Below are positions 32,301 to 43,834 of a DNA stretch of 64,000 bases, in pieces. The position numbers and the translations under genes were made by a program. The notes under the pieces were generated by a model, which was given only the letters and a program-made list of their open reading frames with translations, made no database searches and was not told the origin of the DNA. The stretch's first letter is position 1, and each line of letters begins with the position of its first letter. This DNA is from Siderastrea radians (Eukaryota > Cnidaria > Anthozoa > Scleractinia > Rhizangiidae). The DNA lies in contig OZ024889.1 in assembly GCA_964017195.1 (NCBI GenBank), positions 58,103,574-58,167,573 of the forward strand, read 5' to 3'.

Positions 32301-35095
32301 TCCACAGCGGGATGTGTGTTTGCATCTTTTTGGTTTAATAAGATTGTGGGGTCAAGGGAGAGGGGGGAGGAATGAGATAAAGGGGACTGAAACTCGGCGA
32401 CAAAAATAATTTGAAGCCGACGGGAGGCGAGAGATAAGGAATAAAACTACACTGTATTCGTTAATATTGTTCAATACCAATATCACAATAATAGATGTAG
32501 GAAGCAGGCGTCAAGGGTACAAGAGGTGAGAAGTTGAATCCCCCCTCAGGCACATACACTCCAAGATGGATCACTATAAAACAGTAGGACTTGGTATGTT
32601 CAAGTAAACCGTAAAAAACATGCCAATCAAAAGTAGGTTTTAATGACTCCGATTAACTTGAACATTAGCGCTAACGTTTTCCCTGACAGATTGACCGTGG
32701 TTGTCAAGAGTAAATAGAGGTGCTTCTTAGGGGTGACAATAAAATTTGAGCTTCGCACACCAAAAGAGATTCTGCAAGGCTTTTTATCTTTGCCCTGGGA
32801 ACATAAATTACGCGAAATATCCACCAGTTAGCAGAGAATTTTTGTTGTTGAATTAAACGAACCTGTAGGAGACACCATAAAGCGTGAAGTCACTTTTTTC
32901 ATCAATTCCTTTATGTCGCTTATGTCTTGCCATGGAATGCTGCCTGACACGTCAATCATGAAGGCCGTATCCATAACAACAGGGCATTCTATAAAAATAA
33001 TTGGGCAAAATAGAAAACACCCACTTTATCTCAACACTTTCCGTAACAGTAGAAACTCCCAGTAACAGTCGTTAATGCTAGAGCATAAGTGTGTCAACAT
33101 TTTCGATTTATCAAACGGTTTAAACCTATGGGTTTTATTCACAAAGGTAAAGTGCGTGTACCAACCGTCACCGTAAAAATTCGTTAGCTTGCTGTCCAAA
33201 ACGCGCGGAAAAAATCTTAACCATTCAACGCGAGCCAAGTTGTTCCGGATTATCTGATTCGCAAATTCATTAGAAACGGTCGATATAAAAAGTTCGCGCT
33301 TATTACAGCTGGTCAATTTGAGCTTTTTTTTTTTTTCAACACTGTCGTTTTGTAGTAATTTAAACAGTGGTCAACTGCATTGGCAGGTGATGTTTTTTTT
33401 TGTGAGTGGTTAACGTCAGATCAGGATATGAATATCAAAAGATTGATTGCCGAATTTCGAACTAGTGACGTTCCCCGGACTATTCGCTCCTCGTTGTGGC
33501 TGACCAGTAGCGAAGGAAGCTCAAGGAACAAGATTGGGATGACATATGACAATCTAAACCATGCGCGCTAGGTTTGAAAAGTATTATTCGTGCTCAGTCG
33601 TGTACTCATGGTCTCAACTGAAGGTCGCAAAAGTCATCGAAATGGGATATGTCTCTATTATCCATGATTGGCAGTTACATCTAGTTTAACAGTTTTGGTG
33701 CTCTTGAGTTGGTTTTCTGTTTATCACTTCTTTTCTTGCAATGATTTACAAATTATGCAAATTCATTTCGGTAAAGCCCGTGACTCGAATTTTCATCGCC
33801 AGCGAAAATTTGCAAGTTCAGCTGTTCTGGCGACGGCGATTGTGCCAGCAATTTTAATCGCCTCGGCAAGCGATCGAAAACCGCCTACGATCTAACATTC
33901 CAGATATCGGCAAGTAAACTTAGCGGCAATTGTGCGAAAATTCCCGGCAATCGGCTTAGCGCGTCCGCTCCCGCGAAAATCGCTAACGATCACTGGCGAT
34001 CAATTTCGCGGCGACGAGCTTGTAAAATCGCCTAGTGTACGTGACGCCGGCTTAAATTAAGGCGCAGTGTAAGTAGCTTCCGCCTTGTTTGCCCTTGGCC
34101 ACTTAGTCAGCGACGACCACTTCTTGTTTCTAGTGCCTTATAACCTATCAGTATAAAACGCTTACGGCTGTGAAGTTGGCAAGAAAACATTGCACAAAAT
34201 ACAGTGGCAAACTGAATTTCATACGGGTAAAAAACTGGTGGCTGGAAGTTACTAAATTTGATTTATCATATAAAACCTTAAAAGCTTGAAGCGCTCAGCA
34301 GTACGCGGTTCTCAGCTTTAAGTAGAGAATTTCACATTTGTCCGTATTTTGCCATCCATGTAACATCATTAATTATTTCCAGAACAGGAGCTCTTAACGC
34401 CGACGAAAATCAAACAAGTTTGCATTTTCTTTCTTGGCTTCGCTGACTATTAAGAAAAGCGGTCTCTGGAAATCAGATTTCCACTTTGAATGGTACCAGA
34501 TCATCTTGTTTCACCGTAGCAAAATTTCTGGTAGCAAAATACTCCAAAAGTAGCGACTTCTTGGGATACTTACCATTAATGTGTGAAGATTCAATATTAA
34601 ACAATTCCTACAAAAGCAAAAAAAAAAATACCACTCAGAAAAAATACATATATCATAATACCTTCATACCCGTCCGCAGTTGTTATCTGTTCAAATAAGG
34701 CGAATGATTTCCAAGAGCGACGCTTGATGTTTCAGCGTGGAGAAATAGATTATATCCTGGGACTAATGACTAATATGTTAAGGAAAATTTATGTATTCAT
34801 TAAAAAATAATTCACTTCCTCGCAGTTTTGCTAATCTTGTATTATATATTTATCACATTCACTCCAATTAAATCTCCCTAACCATTCAACGCAGCAAAAC
34901 AGAGTTTGCGGCCTTTCCCCACGTGATGGCAACACGGAAAGCCGTCAAAGCACCGAACAAAACCAAACGGCTCTCTCTCTCTCTCTCTTCTAGAAAGAAA
35001 ACGTTTTCGCTGTAGCTTCGTGTGAAACGCTGACGTGGTTTCTGCTAAATAACAAAGTATCTTACCAGAAGTAGAAAGAGTGCACTCCAAGTCAT
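29342..35095 (-). CDS. Secreted VWA-PAN protein, six exons, intact
   Basis: Exons are 35066-35095, 34574-34607, 32863-32988, 31172-31405, 30173-30376 and 29342-29595. Phases agree and GT/AG sites are present throughout, giving 293 aa. A short hydrophobic start (MTWSALFLLL) suggests secretion; an in-frame ATG five codons upstream (35110) exists only in this copy. Residues 26-205 form a von Willebrand A domain with a complete metal-site set: DVSGS, the Thr of GGGTN and the Asp of VVVASDG. Residues 210-293 form a PAN/apple domain (CALKCLNTLNC...C). Such proteins bind ligands or matrix outside the cell; the exact role is unknown. It lies tandem to a damaged copy. Confidence 0.9.
31688..31862. repeat. 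Interspersed repeat X, inverted pair
   Basis: ATCAACTGAGTTGATGAGGTAAATTGGCTACC...GAAAGCTGACG on the left mirrors ACGTCAGCTTTCAGTC...TTATCAACACAGTTGAT on the right. One arm also occurs alone at 5498-5590. It lies in intron 3 of the right VWA-PAN gene. Confidence 0.65.
31930..32010 (+). pseudogene. Decayed tRNA-Leu, paralogue of the one at 24780
   Basis: GTCACGATGGTCGAACGGTCTAAGGCGCTGC is clearly the 5' half of the intact tRNA-Leu. The anticodon loop has a 5-nt insertion (ATTCGATTCAGG), the variable arm is disrupted, the B box lost bases, and the acceptor ends no longer pair. It occupies the same intron and orientation in the duplicated gene. Confidence 0.9.
33780..34065. other. CG-rich patch with repeated GGCGAT/GCGAAAAT words
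   Basis: Words such as TCGCC, GGCGA, GCGAAAAT and CGATC recur in both orientations in an otherwise AT-rich intron (intron 2 of the right VWA-PAN gene). It is probably an old transposable-element remnant; no termini or ORF identified. Confidence 0.35.
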
Positions 35096-35778
35096 TTTTA
35101 AGCCATCCATGCTTCCATTATTTACCGTTTTTGTCTTGGTTCTGTGTAGTCAGATTGCGTTATACCTGATACCACTTCAATAAACAACGTGCAACTTTTA
35201 GTTCCGACTGGGGGCTGGGGAGAGGACAGGACAGGCGTAAACGTGGGAAATGTGGTTGAATGCAAGCCGCCCGGTGTTCATATTATGGGCCACAATATGT
35301 GCGCTGTGAAACGCATTCCGTCTTAACACGTTTTTTTTTTTAATTCCAGTTGCAATTGGTTGAAGCACACCTTTTCAGTCTAAAACGGCTCAAAAAGCCA
35401 TACCCTCGGCCTCCCAATGGGTCACTTGGAAGTTACCAGTTTATTTAGCTGTTCAGGAACTGGTGTGAATAATAAGCGCCAAACTTACTCAGCTTTTCAA
35501 ACCACAAACAAGGAAAGCAGATGTTGAAAGCTGAAAGTCTCGTCTTTTTCTGATGCAAATCATAGCAACGAATATGATACTGCACTATTGTTGGCAGACC
35601 AGTTTTTTGACATACTTTAAGAAGGACATTTAATTTCTACAGCTCATATCCATGACCTGGACCGTTTTCCCAACTGAGAAATTACTTGTATGGCATGAAC
35701 TTGCTGTTAGGTCGAGAGAGCCATAATAAAACTAACATATTTTAATTTAAGGGATGTAAGGATACAACACATTCATAA

Positions 35779-38092
35779 TTAAGAGGCTCTGACTGTAAAT
35801 ATCGAGAATCGGCGGACAAGCTCAAAAAATCGAAAATCCTGATAACTTGCCAGAAGAACACTTTTGGGGAGCTATCTTCGAAAATATTACTTAAACCTTC
35901 TGGAATTCTATTGTTTTCGGGAAATTCGGAAAAACGGTTTTGCTTAATTTATTACGCAATAATCAGGCTTAGAATTAAACAAATTGAAAGCGCTTGCTTT
36001 TAAACAATTTGCAACGCCAGAAAACAATTTTAATTTTAAATGATAGCAATACTCGTCTACTTTCTATCAATAGGAATTGCATGGAGTTTTGCTTTATTTC
36101 TGTGGTTTGGTGGTTCTTTGAAACAAAGCCATTTTGCGCACTTCGGAAAAAGGCAAAAATTGGTAAACTTTAGAGGCTTAAAATGGGTCTTGGTATGTCT
36201 AATATCGAATTGAAATAAACACTGTGATAAAGTTTGGCCCTACTTCTATTATAATATGAAATAAAAAATCTGGGCAATTCAGGCTCGCGCTGACAAAAAC
36301 ACAAATTCGCGAACCAGTGTTGCCAAAAATTGAACAATGAAATGAAAAGTAGTAGTTTAGGTGAGCTCAATTTAGAGGATTTTATTTACTGAAGACACAC
36401 AAAGAATGAACTAAAACATTCCCTCAATCTATTCTTGCATTGTTTTGGGCTTATTCTATTTCTACGTAAAACTAAAGAGAAGGAGAAAAAGTTTTAAAAG
36501 TTCTACACAGCTGTTGCGTGACCTGAGTCACGTGAATATTTTTTGTCAATTTGTCAACCTACTTATGGCAGTTTTTAAATGCGGTCTCTTACATTGGCCG
36601 CTGTTTTATGCATGGCTAGTTCTCCAGCGAATACCGTACGCATCCCTATGTTTGGGGCATACTGTCATGTGCAGCTGATATTCCACTGGGACGAAAATTG
36701 CGACAGGCAAGTCTAGAATTAGTTTCGTATACATATGACACCTTTCTCTTCGAGAGAAGAAAACTGCCAAAGATAGTAGGTTGTTGTGTACGTGATACGA
36801 TCGCTCTTTTCAAACGGCTACTAAGATTTTGGTCGACTTGTTTAAAAGACACTATTTTGGCCAGGAGCAAAAGTCCATCATTATTATTATGATTTATACG
36901 CATTTGTCAAAAATTGTGCTGTTCCTATCGATATTATTACACTTGTATAAATATGTTTAAAAAAACACAAACCAGGGACGTTTTGGCAGCGGGATCGGTA
37001 TTTACGAGTTCTAAATGCTGCTGTACATCTAAGAGATATTAATACACAGCTTGTTTGGTTTTACTTTGCAAGATCGCTGAGAACTCTTTCACGGTTTTAG
37101 AGGATAAGATTTTCATTGAAGAATATTTTCACGTTTGCATGAACGTGCAGTGATCGGTTGCGTGACTGGATTATTTTGAGTGATACTTTTGTATTCCTTA
37201 CTTTACACAGCCAAACTGAGCTCTCAATTTATACGCGTGCGTCAACTGTAATGATTTGTAAAAGGAACCGTTTGGATTTTCGAGAACAATAGTTTTTTCC
37301 CCCAAAAATCTGCAAATAACAAAGAAAGGCCATTGGTGCTGCAGAGTATAGACATCTGACAAAAAATGATAACCCACTGCACTCTAGTTTCACCAACAAT
37401 TTTCCAAATTTGTTCGTAGTTCTTCAGAAAGACAAATGAAGATATCAGCGAATGCATCATGTAGTAGAAAGACCATCCGAGAATAGTTACAGTAAACAAT
37501 TTGTCATATTTCAAGTCGTCCTTCCATTAGTTTTTTTTTCTATTATCCAAATTATGCACATTTTGGCAACACTGGTTCGCGAATTTGTGTTTTTGTCAGC
37601 GCGAGCCTGAATTGCCCAGATTTTTTATTTCATATTATAATAGAAGTAGGGCCAAACTTTATCACAGTGTTTATTTCAATTCGATATTAGACATACCAAG
37701 ACCCATTTTAAGCCTCTAAAGGTTACCAATTTTTGCCTATTTCCGAAGTGCGCAAAATGGCTTTGTTTCAAAGAACCACCAAACCACAGAAATAAAGCAA
37801 AACTCCATGCAATTCCTATTGATAGAAAGTAGAAGAGTATTGCTATCATTTAAAATTAAAATTGTTTTCTGGCGTTGCAAATTGTTTAAAAGCAAGCGCT
37901 TTCAATTAATTTTAAGCCTGATTTAAGCAAAACCGTTTTTTCCGAATTTCCCGAAAACAATAGAATTCCAGAAGGTTTAAGTAATATTTTCGAAGATAGC
38001 TCCCCAAAAGTGTTCTTCTGGCAAGTTATCAGGATTTTCGATTTTTTGAGCTTGTCCGCCGATTCTCGATATTTACAGTCAGAGCCTCTTAA
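35779..38092. mobile_element. Long-TIR element (about 530-550-bp arms), TTAA-flanked
   Basis: Arms 35779-36328 and 37561-38092 are highly similar inverted copies. The outer end of each is TTAAGAGGCTCTGACTG, and TTAA is the likely target duplication. The 1.2-kb interior lacks a recognisable transposase. On its minus strand it has a 90-codon frame with hydrophobic helices (37242-37514) and an 85-codon frame (36646-36903), which could be captured or chance sequence. The first nine terminal bases, TTAAGAGGC, also occur at 3495. It is probably a non-autonomous Kolobok/piggyBac-type element. Confidence 0.7.
37242..37514 (-). other. Hydrophobic open frame inside the long-TIR element
   Basis: Ninety codons beginning MKYDKLFTVTILGWSF, with two or three hydrophobic stretches, as in a fragment of a multi-pass membrane protein. 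I recognise no family. It may be a captured host exon or an accidental frame in AT-rich DNA. Confidence 0.2.
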
Positions 38093-38177
38093 AGATCTAA
38101 AAGATAGATTCGCGCTTTCCTCTCTACGCCTTTTTTGGCCAAAGACGAATTTCATCATCAAATAATTGAGATATTAC

Positions 38178-38488
38178 TGTTCTCAAGGGACCTTGTTTGT
38201 TAAAAATAGTTACTCAAGTCAAAGACAATGGGACTAATTATTGAGTGTTACAAATCATGCAAATACTTCTAAATTACATGCACAGGTTGTGTACTACAAA
38301 TTAGGAGCGCGGATAATTTTTTTGCTAGTCAGTATCTTTGTTCGTTCGAGAAACGTTTTCAGTTGTGTTAAATAGAATCGAAAATCGAGTACATGAAAAA
38401 TCGGAAATCGAGTAGCGAGCAAGAATTTTCAATCGAAAAGAAGTTGTACCAACACAAGAGTAAATATATGTTTTGTCACGTCAAAACA
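38178..38488 (+). repeat. BEL/Pao 5' LTR
   Basis: Begins TGTTCTCAAGG and ends CGTCAAAACA. It is 310/311 identical to the copy at 52227-52537 by eye. Confidence 0.95.
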
Positions 38489-38489
38489 T

Positions 38490-38505
38490 TGGTAGCAGAA
38501 CGGGG
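38490..38505 (+). promoter_or_regulatory. BEL/Pao primer-binding site
   Basis: TGGTAGCAGAACGGGG lies one base after the 5' LTR and begins TGG, as expected for pairing with a tRNA 3' CCA end. The primer tRNA was not identified. Confidence 0.75.
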
Positions 38506-38558
38506 TTATCTATCGTTTATATTCGTGGAGTGTGAGATGTCAAAGCGAACCTGACGAG

Positions 38559-40181
38559 ATGACTGAAGAGGAGCAAAGAAACATACCAGAGGATGTTGAA
38601 GAGCGTTTGGAGACGTTCAAACAACAAAAGGCTAAAGCGAAGACTAATTTTACTCGAGCCAGACATAAGTTGTTGGCATTAATCGATGATGACCATCCAC
38701 CAAGACGAAGCGAAGTGCGGGAAGAATGCCAAAAGCTTGATACGGCCCTGGAGAAAGCAATGTGTGTTATGGAGAACCTTTCGGAGGAATATTCGCGAGT
38801 AGGAGACCGATACAATCGAAGAAAGCTCGGGAGAGAAATCGAACAACTAGAGAACGAATTTACCGAGGCGCAGAATAGAGCACAAGATTACCTGGATAAA
38901 ACGAAACCGGAGTCTTCGAGCGAGAGTTCGACAGACAGTGTTCGCGAGGGACGCGAAGAAGAAATTCGAATTCAATCGCGCCTGGATTCTCAAGCCTTCC
39001 CAAGCCTTCGACAAGAAGAAAATATTCCAATTGAACCACGCTTGGATTCTGAAGCCTTCTCAAGTCTTCAACACGAAGATAAAATTCGAATTCATCCGCG
39101 CTTGGATGATCGAGACCTTCATCATCATAACAATTGGCGGCAAAAACCGCTCATAGGAGAGAAAAGTTGGGAAGAAGACATAAAGCCCCATCCACGCGCT
39201 CCGTCACCGACGCCATTTGGGTTCAACTCGACGCCATTTGATTCAACTCGAACTCCAGCGACCATCGGACATGACATGTGGAGACAACTCAAACGCGTCT
39301 CTATCCCAGTATTTTCGGGAAACAAGAAGAATTATGAAAACTGGAAGGCGGCGTTTATGGCCTGCATAGACAAAGCACCTGCCACACCAGAGTACAAATT
39401 ACTTCAGCTACGTCAGTACTTATCAGGAGAAGCGCTTAAGACCATTGAGAGTTTAGGACATTCGGGATATGCATACGAAGCTGCAAAGGAGAGACTCGAA
39501 CGTAAGTTTGGCGGGAAACGGCGTCAAATTGCAATTAATCTCGAGGAGCTGGAAACCTTCAAACCTATTCGACCGGACAATTCCAAAGATATTGAGAACT
39601 TTACGGACCTTCTAGATATCGCAGTAATTAACCTTAAGGAAGCAGGCAGAATAGAAGATCTTGGAGACGGATCGTTGTACTTAAAACTTCAGAAAAAGAT
39701 GACCGAACCCATGCTTGCACGGTATCACCGATGGGTGTGGGAGAATTACAAAAGCGAATCAGTGCAAACTCTACGGGAGTGGGTGCTGCAAGAATCGCAA
39801 TTCCAGACAATTGCGCACGAAACTATCAAAGGCCTGACGAAGCCAGAAGGACGCCCTGACAACCCAAACAAGTTACGTACCTTCTTCTCAGAAGATATTA
39901 CCGCCGAGCAGAAGCAAAAAGAGTGTCCAGTTTGCAGCAATCGCCACGGGATTTTGAACTGTGAAGAGTTCAACGAGATGGATGTCAATCGTCGCTGGGA
40001 TCTTGCCAAACAACTGAAGTTGTGCTTTCGATGTTTGAGTGGGGGTCACCAAGGAAATTTTTGCCGCCGAAGCAGAGTCTGTGTTGTAAATGGCTGTCGT
40101 GGAAACCATCACAAATTATTACACTACCTTCAAAGGCCCCCGGTCGGAGTTCAAGACAAAAATTTGGACCGACAACCCTAA
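38559..40181 (+). CDS. gag: BEL/Pao Gag region
   Basis: The frame gives 540 aa from the first in-frame ATG at 38559; an out-of-frame five-codon uORF starts at 38537. An acidic coiled N-terminus is followed by a 20-residue unit repeated about 2.6 times (38955-39110, core RLDS.AF.SL). Next comes a DUF1759-type core typical of BEL/Pao Gag. The Cys/His-rich C-terminus includes CPVCSNRHGILNC and CFRCLSGGHQGNFC. It ends at TAA (40179-40181). The same frame stays open straight into the protease, so in an active element Gag and Pol were probably one ORF or joined by stop readthrough. Confidence 0.9.
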   Translation: MTEEEQRNIPEDVEERLETFKQQKAKAKTNFTRARHKLLALIDDDHPPRRSEVREECQKLDTALEKAMCVMENLSEEYSRVGDRYNRRKLGREIEQLENEFTEAQNRAQDYLDKTKPESSSESSTDSVREGREEEIRIQSRLDSQAFPSLRQEENIPIEPRLDSEAFSSLQHEDKIRIHPRLDDRDLHHHNNWRQKPLIGEKSWEEDIKPHPRAPSPTPFGFNSTPFDSTRTPATIGHDMWRQLKRVSIPVFSGNKKNYENWKAAFMACIDKAPATPEYKLLQLRQYLSGEALKTIESLGHSGYAYEAAKERLERKFGGKRRQIAINLEELETFKPIRPDNSKDIENFTDLLDIAVINLKEAGRIEDLGDGSLYLKLQKKMTEPMLARYHRWVWENYKSESVQTLREWVLQESQFQTIAHETIKGLTKPEGRPDNPNKLRTFFSEDITAEQKQKECPVCSNRHGILNCEEFNEMDVNRRWDLAKQLKLCFRCLSGGHQGNFCRRSRVCVVNGCRGNHHKLLHYLQRPPVGVQDKNLDRQP

Positions 40182-42179
40182 ACAGTAAATTTAACCACAG
40201 TGAGAGATCAGAAAAAGTGCTCGTCAACTCCCTCGGCTGTTAGTTCCGACAGTTCGGCCAGGCCGACGCCAGCTTTGGTGACTCAGGTTGTCACGGAGGG
40301 GGAGCCGCAAAACGCTGCTGAGAGATCACATACAATGATGGCTTTGAAAGCGTCAGACACCCCTAATTCTGTCGCCCTACGAACCGTTCCTGTAATTTTG
40401 AAAAGTGGAAACCGCCGAGTGGAGGTGAACGCCCTCTTGGACGACGCTAGTACAAAGACGTACCTTAACTCCGACGTTGCAGCAGAGTTAGGCCTGCAGG
40501 GAAATTGCCAAAGAGTGACAGTGAACGTACTCAATGGAAGAACTGAAACATTTGAAACAATGCCTGTTGAATTTGAGATCGAAAGTTTGGATGGCAGTTT
40601 CATTAGAAAGATCAGCGCATTCACGACAGATCGAGTCACCGGTAACCTGCGTATAATCGACTGGGGGAAGGAGTCAGAAAAGTGGAAACACCTTCAGGGT
40701 ATTCAGTTCCCAAAACAAAGCACAGCTAGACCGATCGTTGATATTCTAATTGGCGTTGATTGCCTAGACTTGCATTTTTCTCACGAAGATATGCAAGGCC
40801 TACCGGGAGAGCCCATCGCAAGACGTACACCTCTTGGCTGGACTTGTATCGGAAATCCGGACGGCAATCAAGGGCGTTGCGTTCAGACTAATTTCATTCA
40901 TGCTTACTTCGTTCGTGAGGAGTTAAAGCTGGAGGAAATTGATTCGACTCTCCGTAAATTCTGGGAAGTTGAGGCCGTTAGCAAGAGTGAACCCGTCCTG
41001 GGAATTGAGGACAGAATTGCAATGGAAAAGGTCAAAAAGTCTTTGAAATTTGTGGACGGACGTTATCAAGTTGGCATTCCGTGGAAAGAAAACTCACCCT
41101 TTTTAAAAAACAATTATGAAATGGCATTCAGACGACTTCAGAATACTGAACAGCGGCTTTTCAAGAAACCAGATACTGCCAGAGCTTATAGAGACTGTAT
41201 TGAACAATACATTTCAAAGGGATACATCCGCAAAGTGCCTGTGACCGAGGAACAACCCTCTACCAAATGGTTTCTACCTCATTTTCCTATTGTGAAACCG
41301 GACAGGACGACCACGAAGACGCGGATCGTTTTTGATGTTTCTGCGCAGTATCAAGGTGTTTCCTTAAATGACGCGATCTGCCCGGGACCGAAATTACAGC
41401 GCGACCTCTTTCATGTCCTGCTTCGCTTTCGAAAAAATCCTGTTGCTTTGGTCTGTGATATCGCAGAAATGTACCTGCGAATTGAAGTTGCGCCTGAAGA
41501 TCGACCCTTTCATCGTTTTCTCTGGAGAGACTTAGACTTACAGAAGTCACCGGAAGAGTACGAGTTCAGCCGTGTCGTATTTGGTGTCAATTCGTCACCT
41601 TTCTTAGCTCAATTTGTAACGCAGCACCACGCAAAAACTCATGGAAGTGAGTACCCACTCGCAGCGGAAACCGTCCTCAAATCAACCTACATGGACGACA
41701 GCATGGATTCTGTGTCTGACGATCAACAAGGCATCGAGCTTTACAGGCAGTTATCACAGTTGTGGAAAGGGGCCGGAATGCACGCTCGAAAGTGGCTGTC
41801 AAACTCTCCAACCGTGTTGAACGAGATTCCATCGGATGACAGAGCCTCTGAAATTGATTTGAAGGAAGGCCATCTACCCTGTACTAAAACACTCGGAGTT
41901 CTGTGGGGGGCGGCGAAGGATGCGTTCACCTTCAAGGTTCGACCACCTGGTAACTATTTCTCCTTCACCAAGCGTAACTTCCTGTCCAAGGTAGCAACTC
42001 TCTTTGACCCACTTGGCTTCTTGTCGCCATTCATCATCAGAGCTAAGGTGTTACTACAAGACCTGTGGACCGCAGGGCTGGATTGGGATGATCCTCTGGG
42101 CGAACCGCTGGTATGCAGAAGTCGCAAATGGTTCGAAGAATTGTCCGAGCTTGACCAAATCAGGGTTCCAAGGTGCTTA
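40182..42179 (+). CDS. pol: BEL/Pao Pol, protease and RT part (cut by Gypsy)
   Basis: It continues in the Gag frame after the single TAA. The aspartic-protease-like segment contains ALLDDASTKTYL, with Asp-Ala-Ser where retropepsins have D-S/T-G. The reverse transcriptase follows with KTRIVFDVSA, ALVCDIAEMYL and the catalytic YMDD (about 41690). Then comes the connection region. The frame is cut after a leucine codon at 42177-42179 by the Gypsy 5' LTR and resumes at 48740. BEL/Pao elements replicate through cytoplasmic particles; this copy cannot make a full Pol. Confidence 0.9.
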
Positions 42180-42346
42180 TGTAGAGTGCGTGACATGTTA
42201 TGTTAAGTGTGTGACTGCGAGTTCTGATACCGCATTGTATGCTGGGATGTCTTGCGAGCTGAACCATGTGCTCGAAGGTTGTTATGAAAAGTTCGGAACT
42301 TGTGCTTTAGAATAAAACAGTTCTGGTTGGATTGGAGCTTGTAACA
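42180..42346 (+). repeat. Gypsy 5' LTR
   Basis: Begins TGTAGAGTGCG and ends GAGCTTGTAACA; 167 bp. AATAAAAC near its end may act as the polyadenylation signal. Confidence 0.95.
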
Positions 42347-42347
42347 T

Positions 42348-42364
42348 TGGCGACCCTGCCAGGA
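42348..42364 (+). promoter_or_regulatory. Gypsy primer-binding site
   Basis: TGGCGACCCTGCCAGGA begins one base after the LTR and starts with TGG. The matching tRNA is not identified. Confidence 0.7.
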
Positions 42365-42580
42365 CTGGATTAGCGGAGCCTTTCATCGACGAAAAGCCGT
42401 CAGGAGTTGCGGAAGACAAGTGGTTTTGGCACGTTTTCGGGAACGTTTGGTTGATTTATCGAGTGTACGTGTTGGTTGTGTTCGATAGTGGACTTTGCAA
42501 CGAACACTACGAAAGGTATATTTGGATTGTGGACAGTCAATTATACTGGTGGTGAGTGCGAAAGATTTATTTGTTGAAGT

Positions 42581-43834
42581 ATGGCGGATGTTGAAAATCT
42601 GCAGATCGAAATTCAGGCCGCGTTTTGTAATTTAAGCGAGGAAAAGCTTAAAGATGTTTGTAGCAAACTTAACATTACTTTGCCCCCTGAGAGCAAGGGA
42701 AGGTTGGTCTTTATTCAAGCTCTAAACAAATATCTTGAAACGGAAGAATTAGATTACGAGAAGCTTAAAGAGCTATTGTCGTCCTTGAGTATGGAGGGAA
42801 AAGTAATGGCACCGAAGATGAAAACAGAACCGCTGAAGACCCCTGAAAAGGATGACGTCACCGTCAAAGCAGAGCAAAAACCTGCAGTATCAATTTCCAA
42901 ATTTAAAAGGGACTTCAAGATCTCGGGACAAATTGGTGACTTGTCGCAGAAGGATCGTCTGAGTTTTTCCTCGCTAGTGCACCAGATTGAGAACGGTTTA
43001 AAGAATGATTACACAGAGGATGAAATCAAAGAAGCGGTGATAAAAGCCATAAACCCGGCCTTAAGCTTGAGAAGTTATTTGGAGGGGAAGGCTGACTTAA
43101 CTCTGGCCAACCTGAGGAGAATAATGCGTTCTCACTACCAGGAGAAAACAGCAACAGAGCTGTACCACCAGTTAAGTTCAACTGTTCAGCATCCAAAAGA
43201 AAAGCCGCAAGAGTTCTTGATCCGTCTCCTCGATTTGAAACAGAAGGTCTTGTTTGCATCTCAAGAGTCTGATTCCGAACTGAAATATGATCCCACGTTG
43301 GTACATGGCATGTTTGTACATAGTTTTTCCATTGGTTTGCAAAATGAGAATATCAAGATGGAAATGAAGCCTCACGTAGAAAAGAAAACTGTGAGCGATG
43401 AGGAACTATTTGAGAAATTAAATGTGTGTGTCAGTAACGAAATGGAACGGTCACAGAAATTTGGTTCACAACTGACCCCCAAGGTGAATGCCGTTCAAGA
43501 AGCAGGGGACAGGCAGACAGAAAAGAACAGCAAGGTGGAGCAAACCCTTATTAAAGAAATTAGGGAGCTTAAGGCAGAAGTTGCTGCAGTTAAAGAGAAA
43601 GCTCGGGCCCCACCTCCATCCCAAGCCCAACCTTCCCCCACACAACAGCCTATGAGACAACCTCCACAATGTAGGAGCTGCCAACAAAAGGGGAATGGAT
43701 GGTTTTGCAACCATTGCTTCAAGTGTGGGATCAGTGGCCATTACGCACGTGAGTGCACTGCACAGTTCAGCCGACGCCCTCCCACTGAACTTCAGGGAAA
43801 CGGACAGAGGTCACGTCCATGGGACAGGGTGTGA
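42581..43834 (+). CDS. gag: Gypsy Gag
   Basis: 417 aa. The N-terminal ~75 residues are helical and acidic. A capsid-like region follows (about residues 105-290). A coiled stretch (about 310-350) precedes a Pro/Gln-rich linker, and the C-terminus is Cys-rich with a canonical CCHC knuckle [14 protein letters not shown]. Gag forms the particle and binds RNA. The stop (43832-43834) overlaps the Pol ATG by 16 nt in the -1 frame, so Pol is made by frameshifting or re-initiation. Confidence 0.92.
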   Translation: MADVENLQIEIQAAFCNLSEEKLKDVCSKLNITLPPESKGRLVFIQALNKYLETEELDYEKLKELLSSLSMEGKVMAPKMKTEPLKTPEKDDVTVKAEQKPAVSISKFKRDFKISGQIGDLSQKDRLSFSSLVHQIENGLKNDYTEDEIKEAVIKAINPALSLRSYLEGKADLTLANLRRIMRSHYQEKTATELYHQLSSTVQHPKEKPQEFLIRLLDLKQKVLFASQESDSELKYDPTLVHGMFVHSFSIGLQNENIKMEMKPHVEKKTVSDEELFEKLNVCVSNEMERSQKFGSQLTPKVNAVQEAGDRQTEKNSKVEQTLIKEIRELKAEVAAVKEKARAPPPSQAQPSPTQQPMRQPPQCRSCQQKGNGWFCNHCFKCGISGHYARECTAQFSRRPPTELQGNGQRSRPWDRV

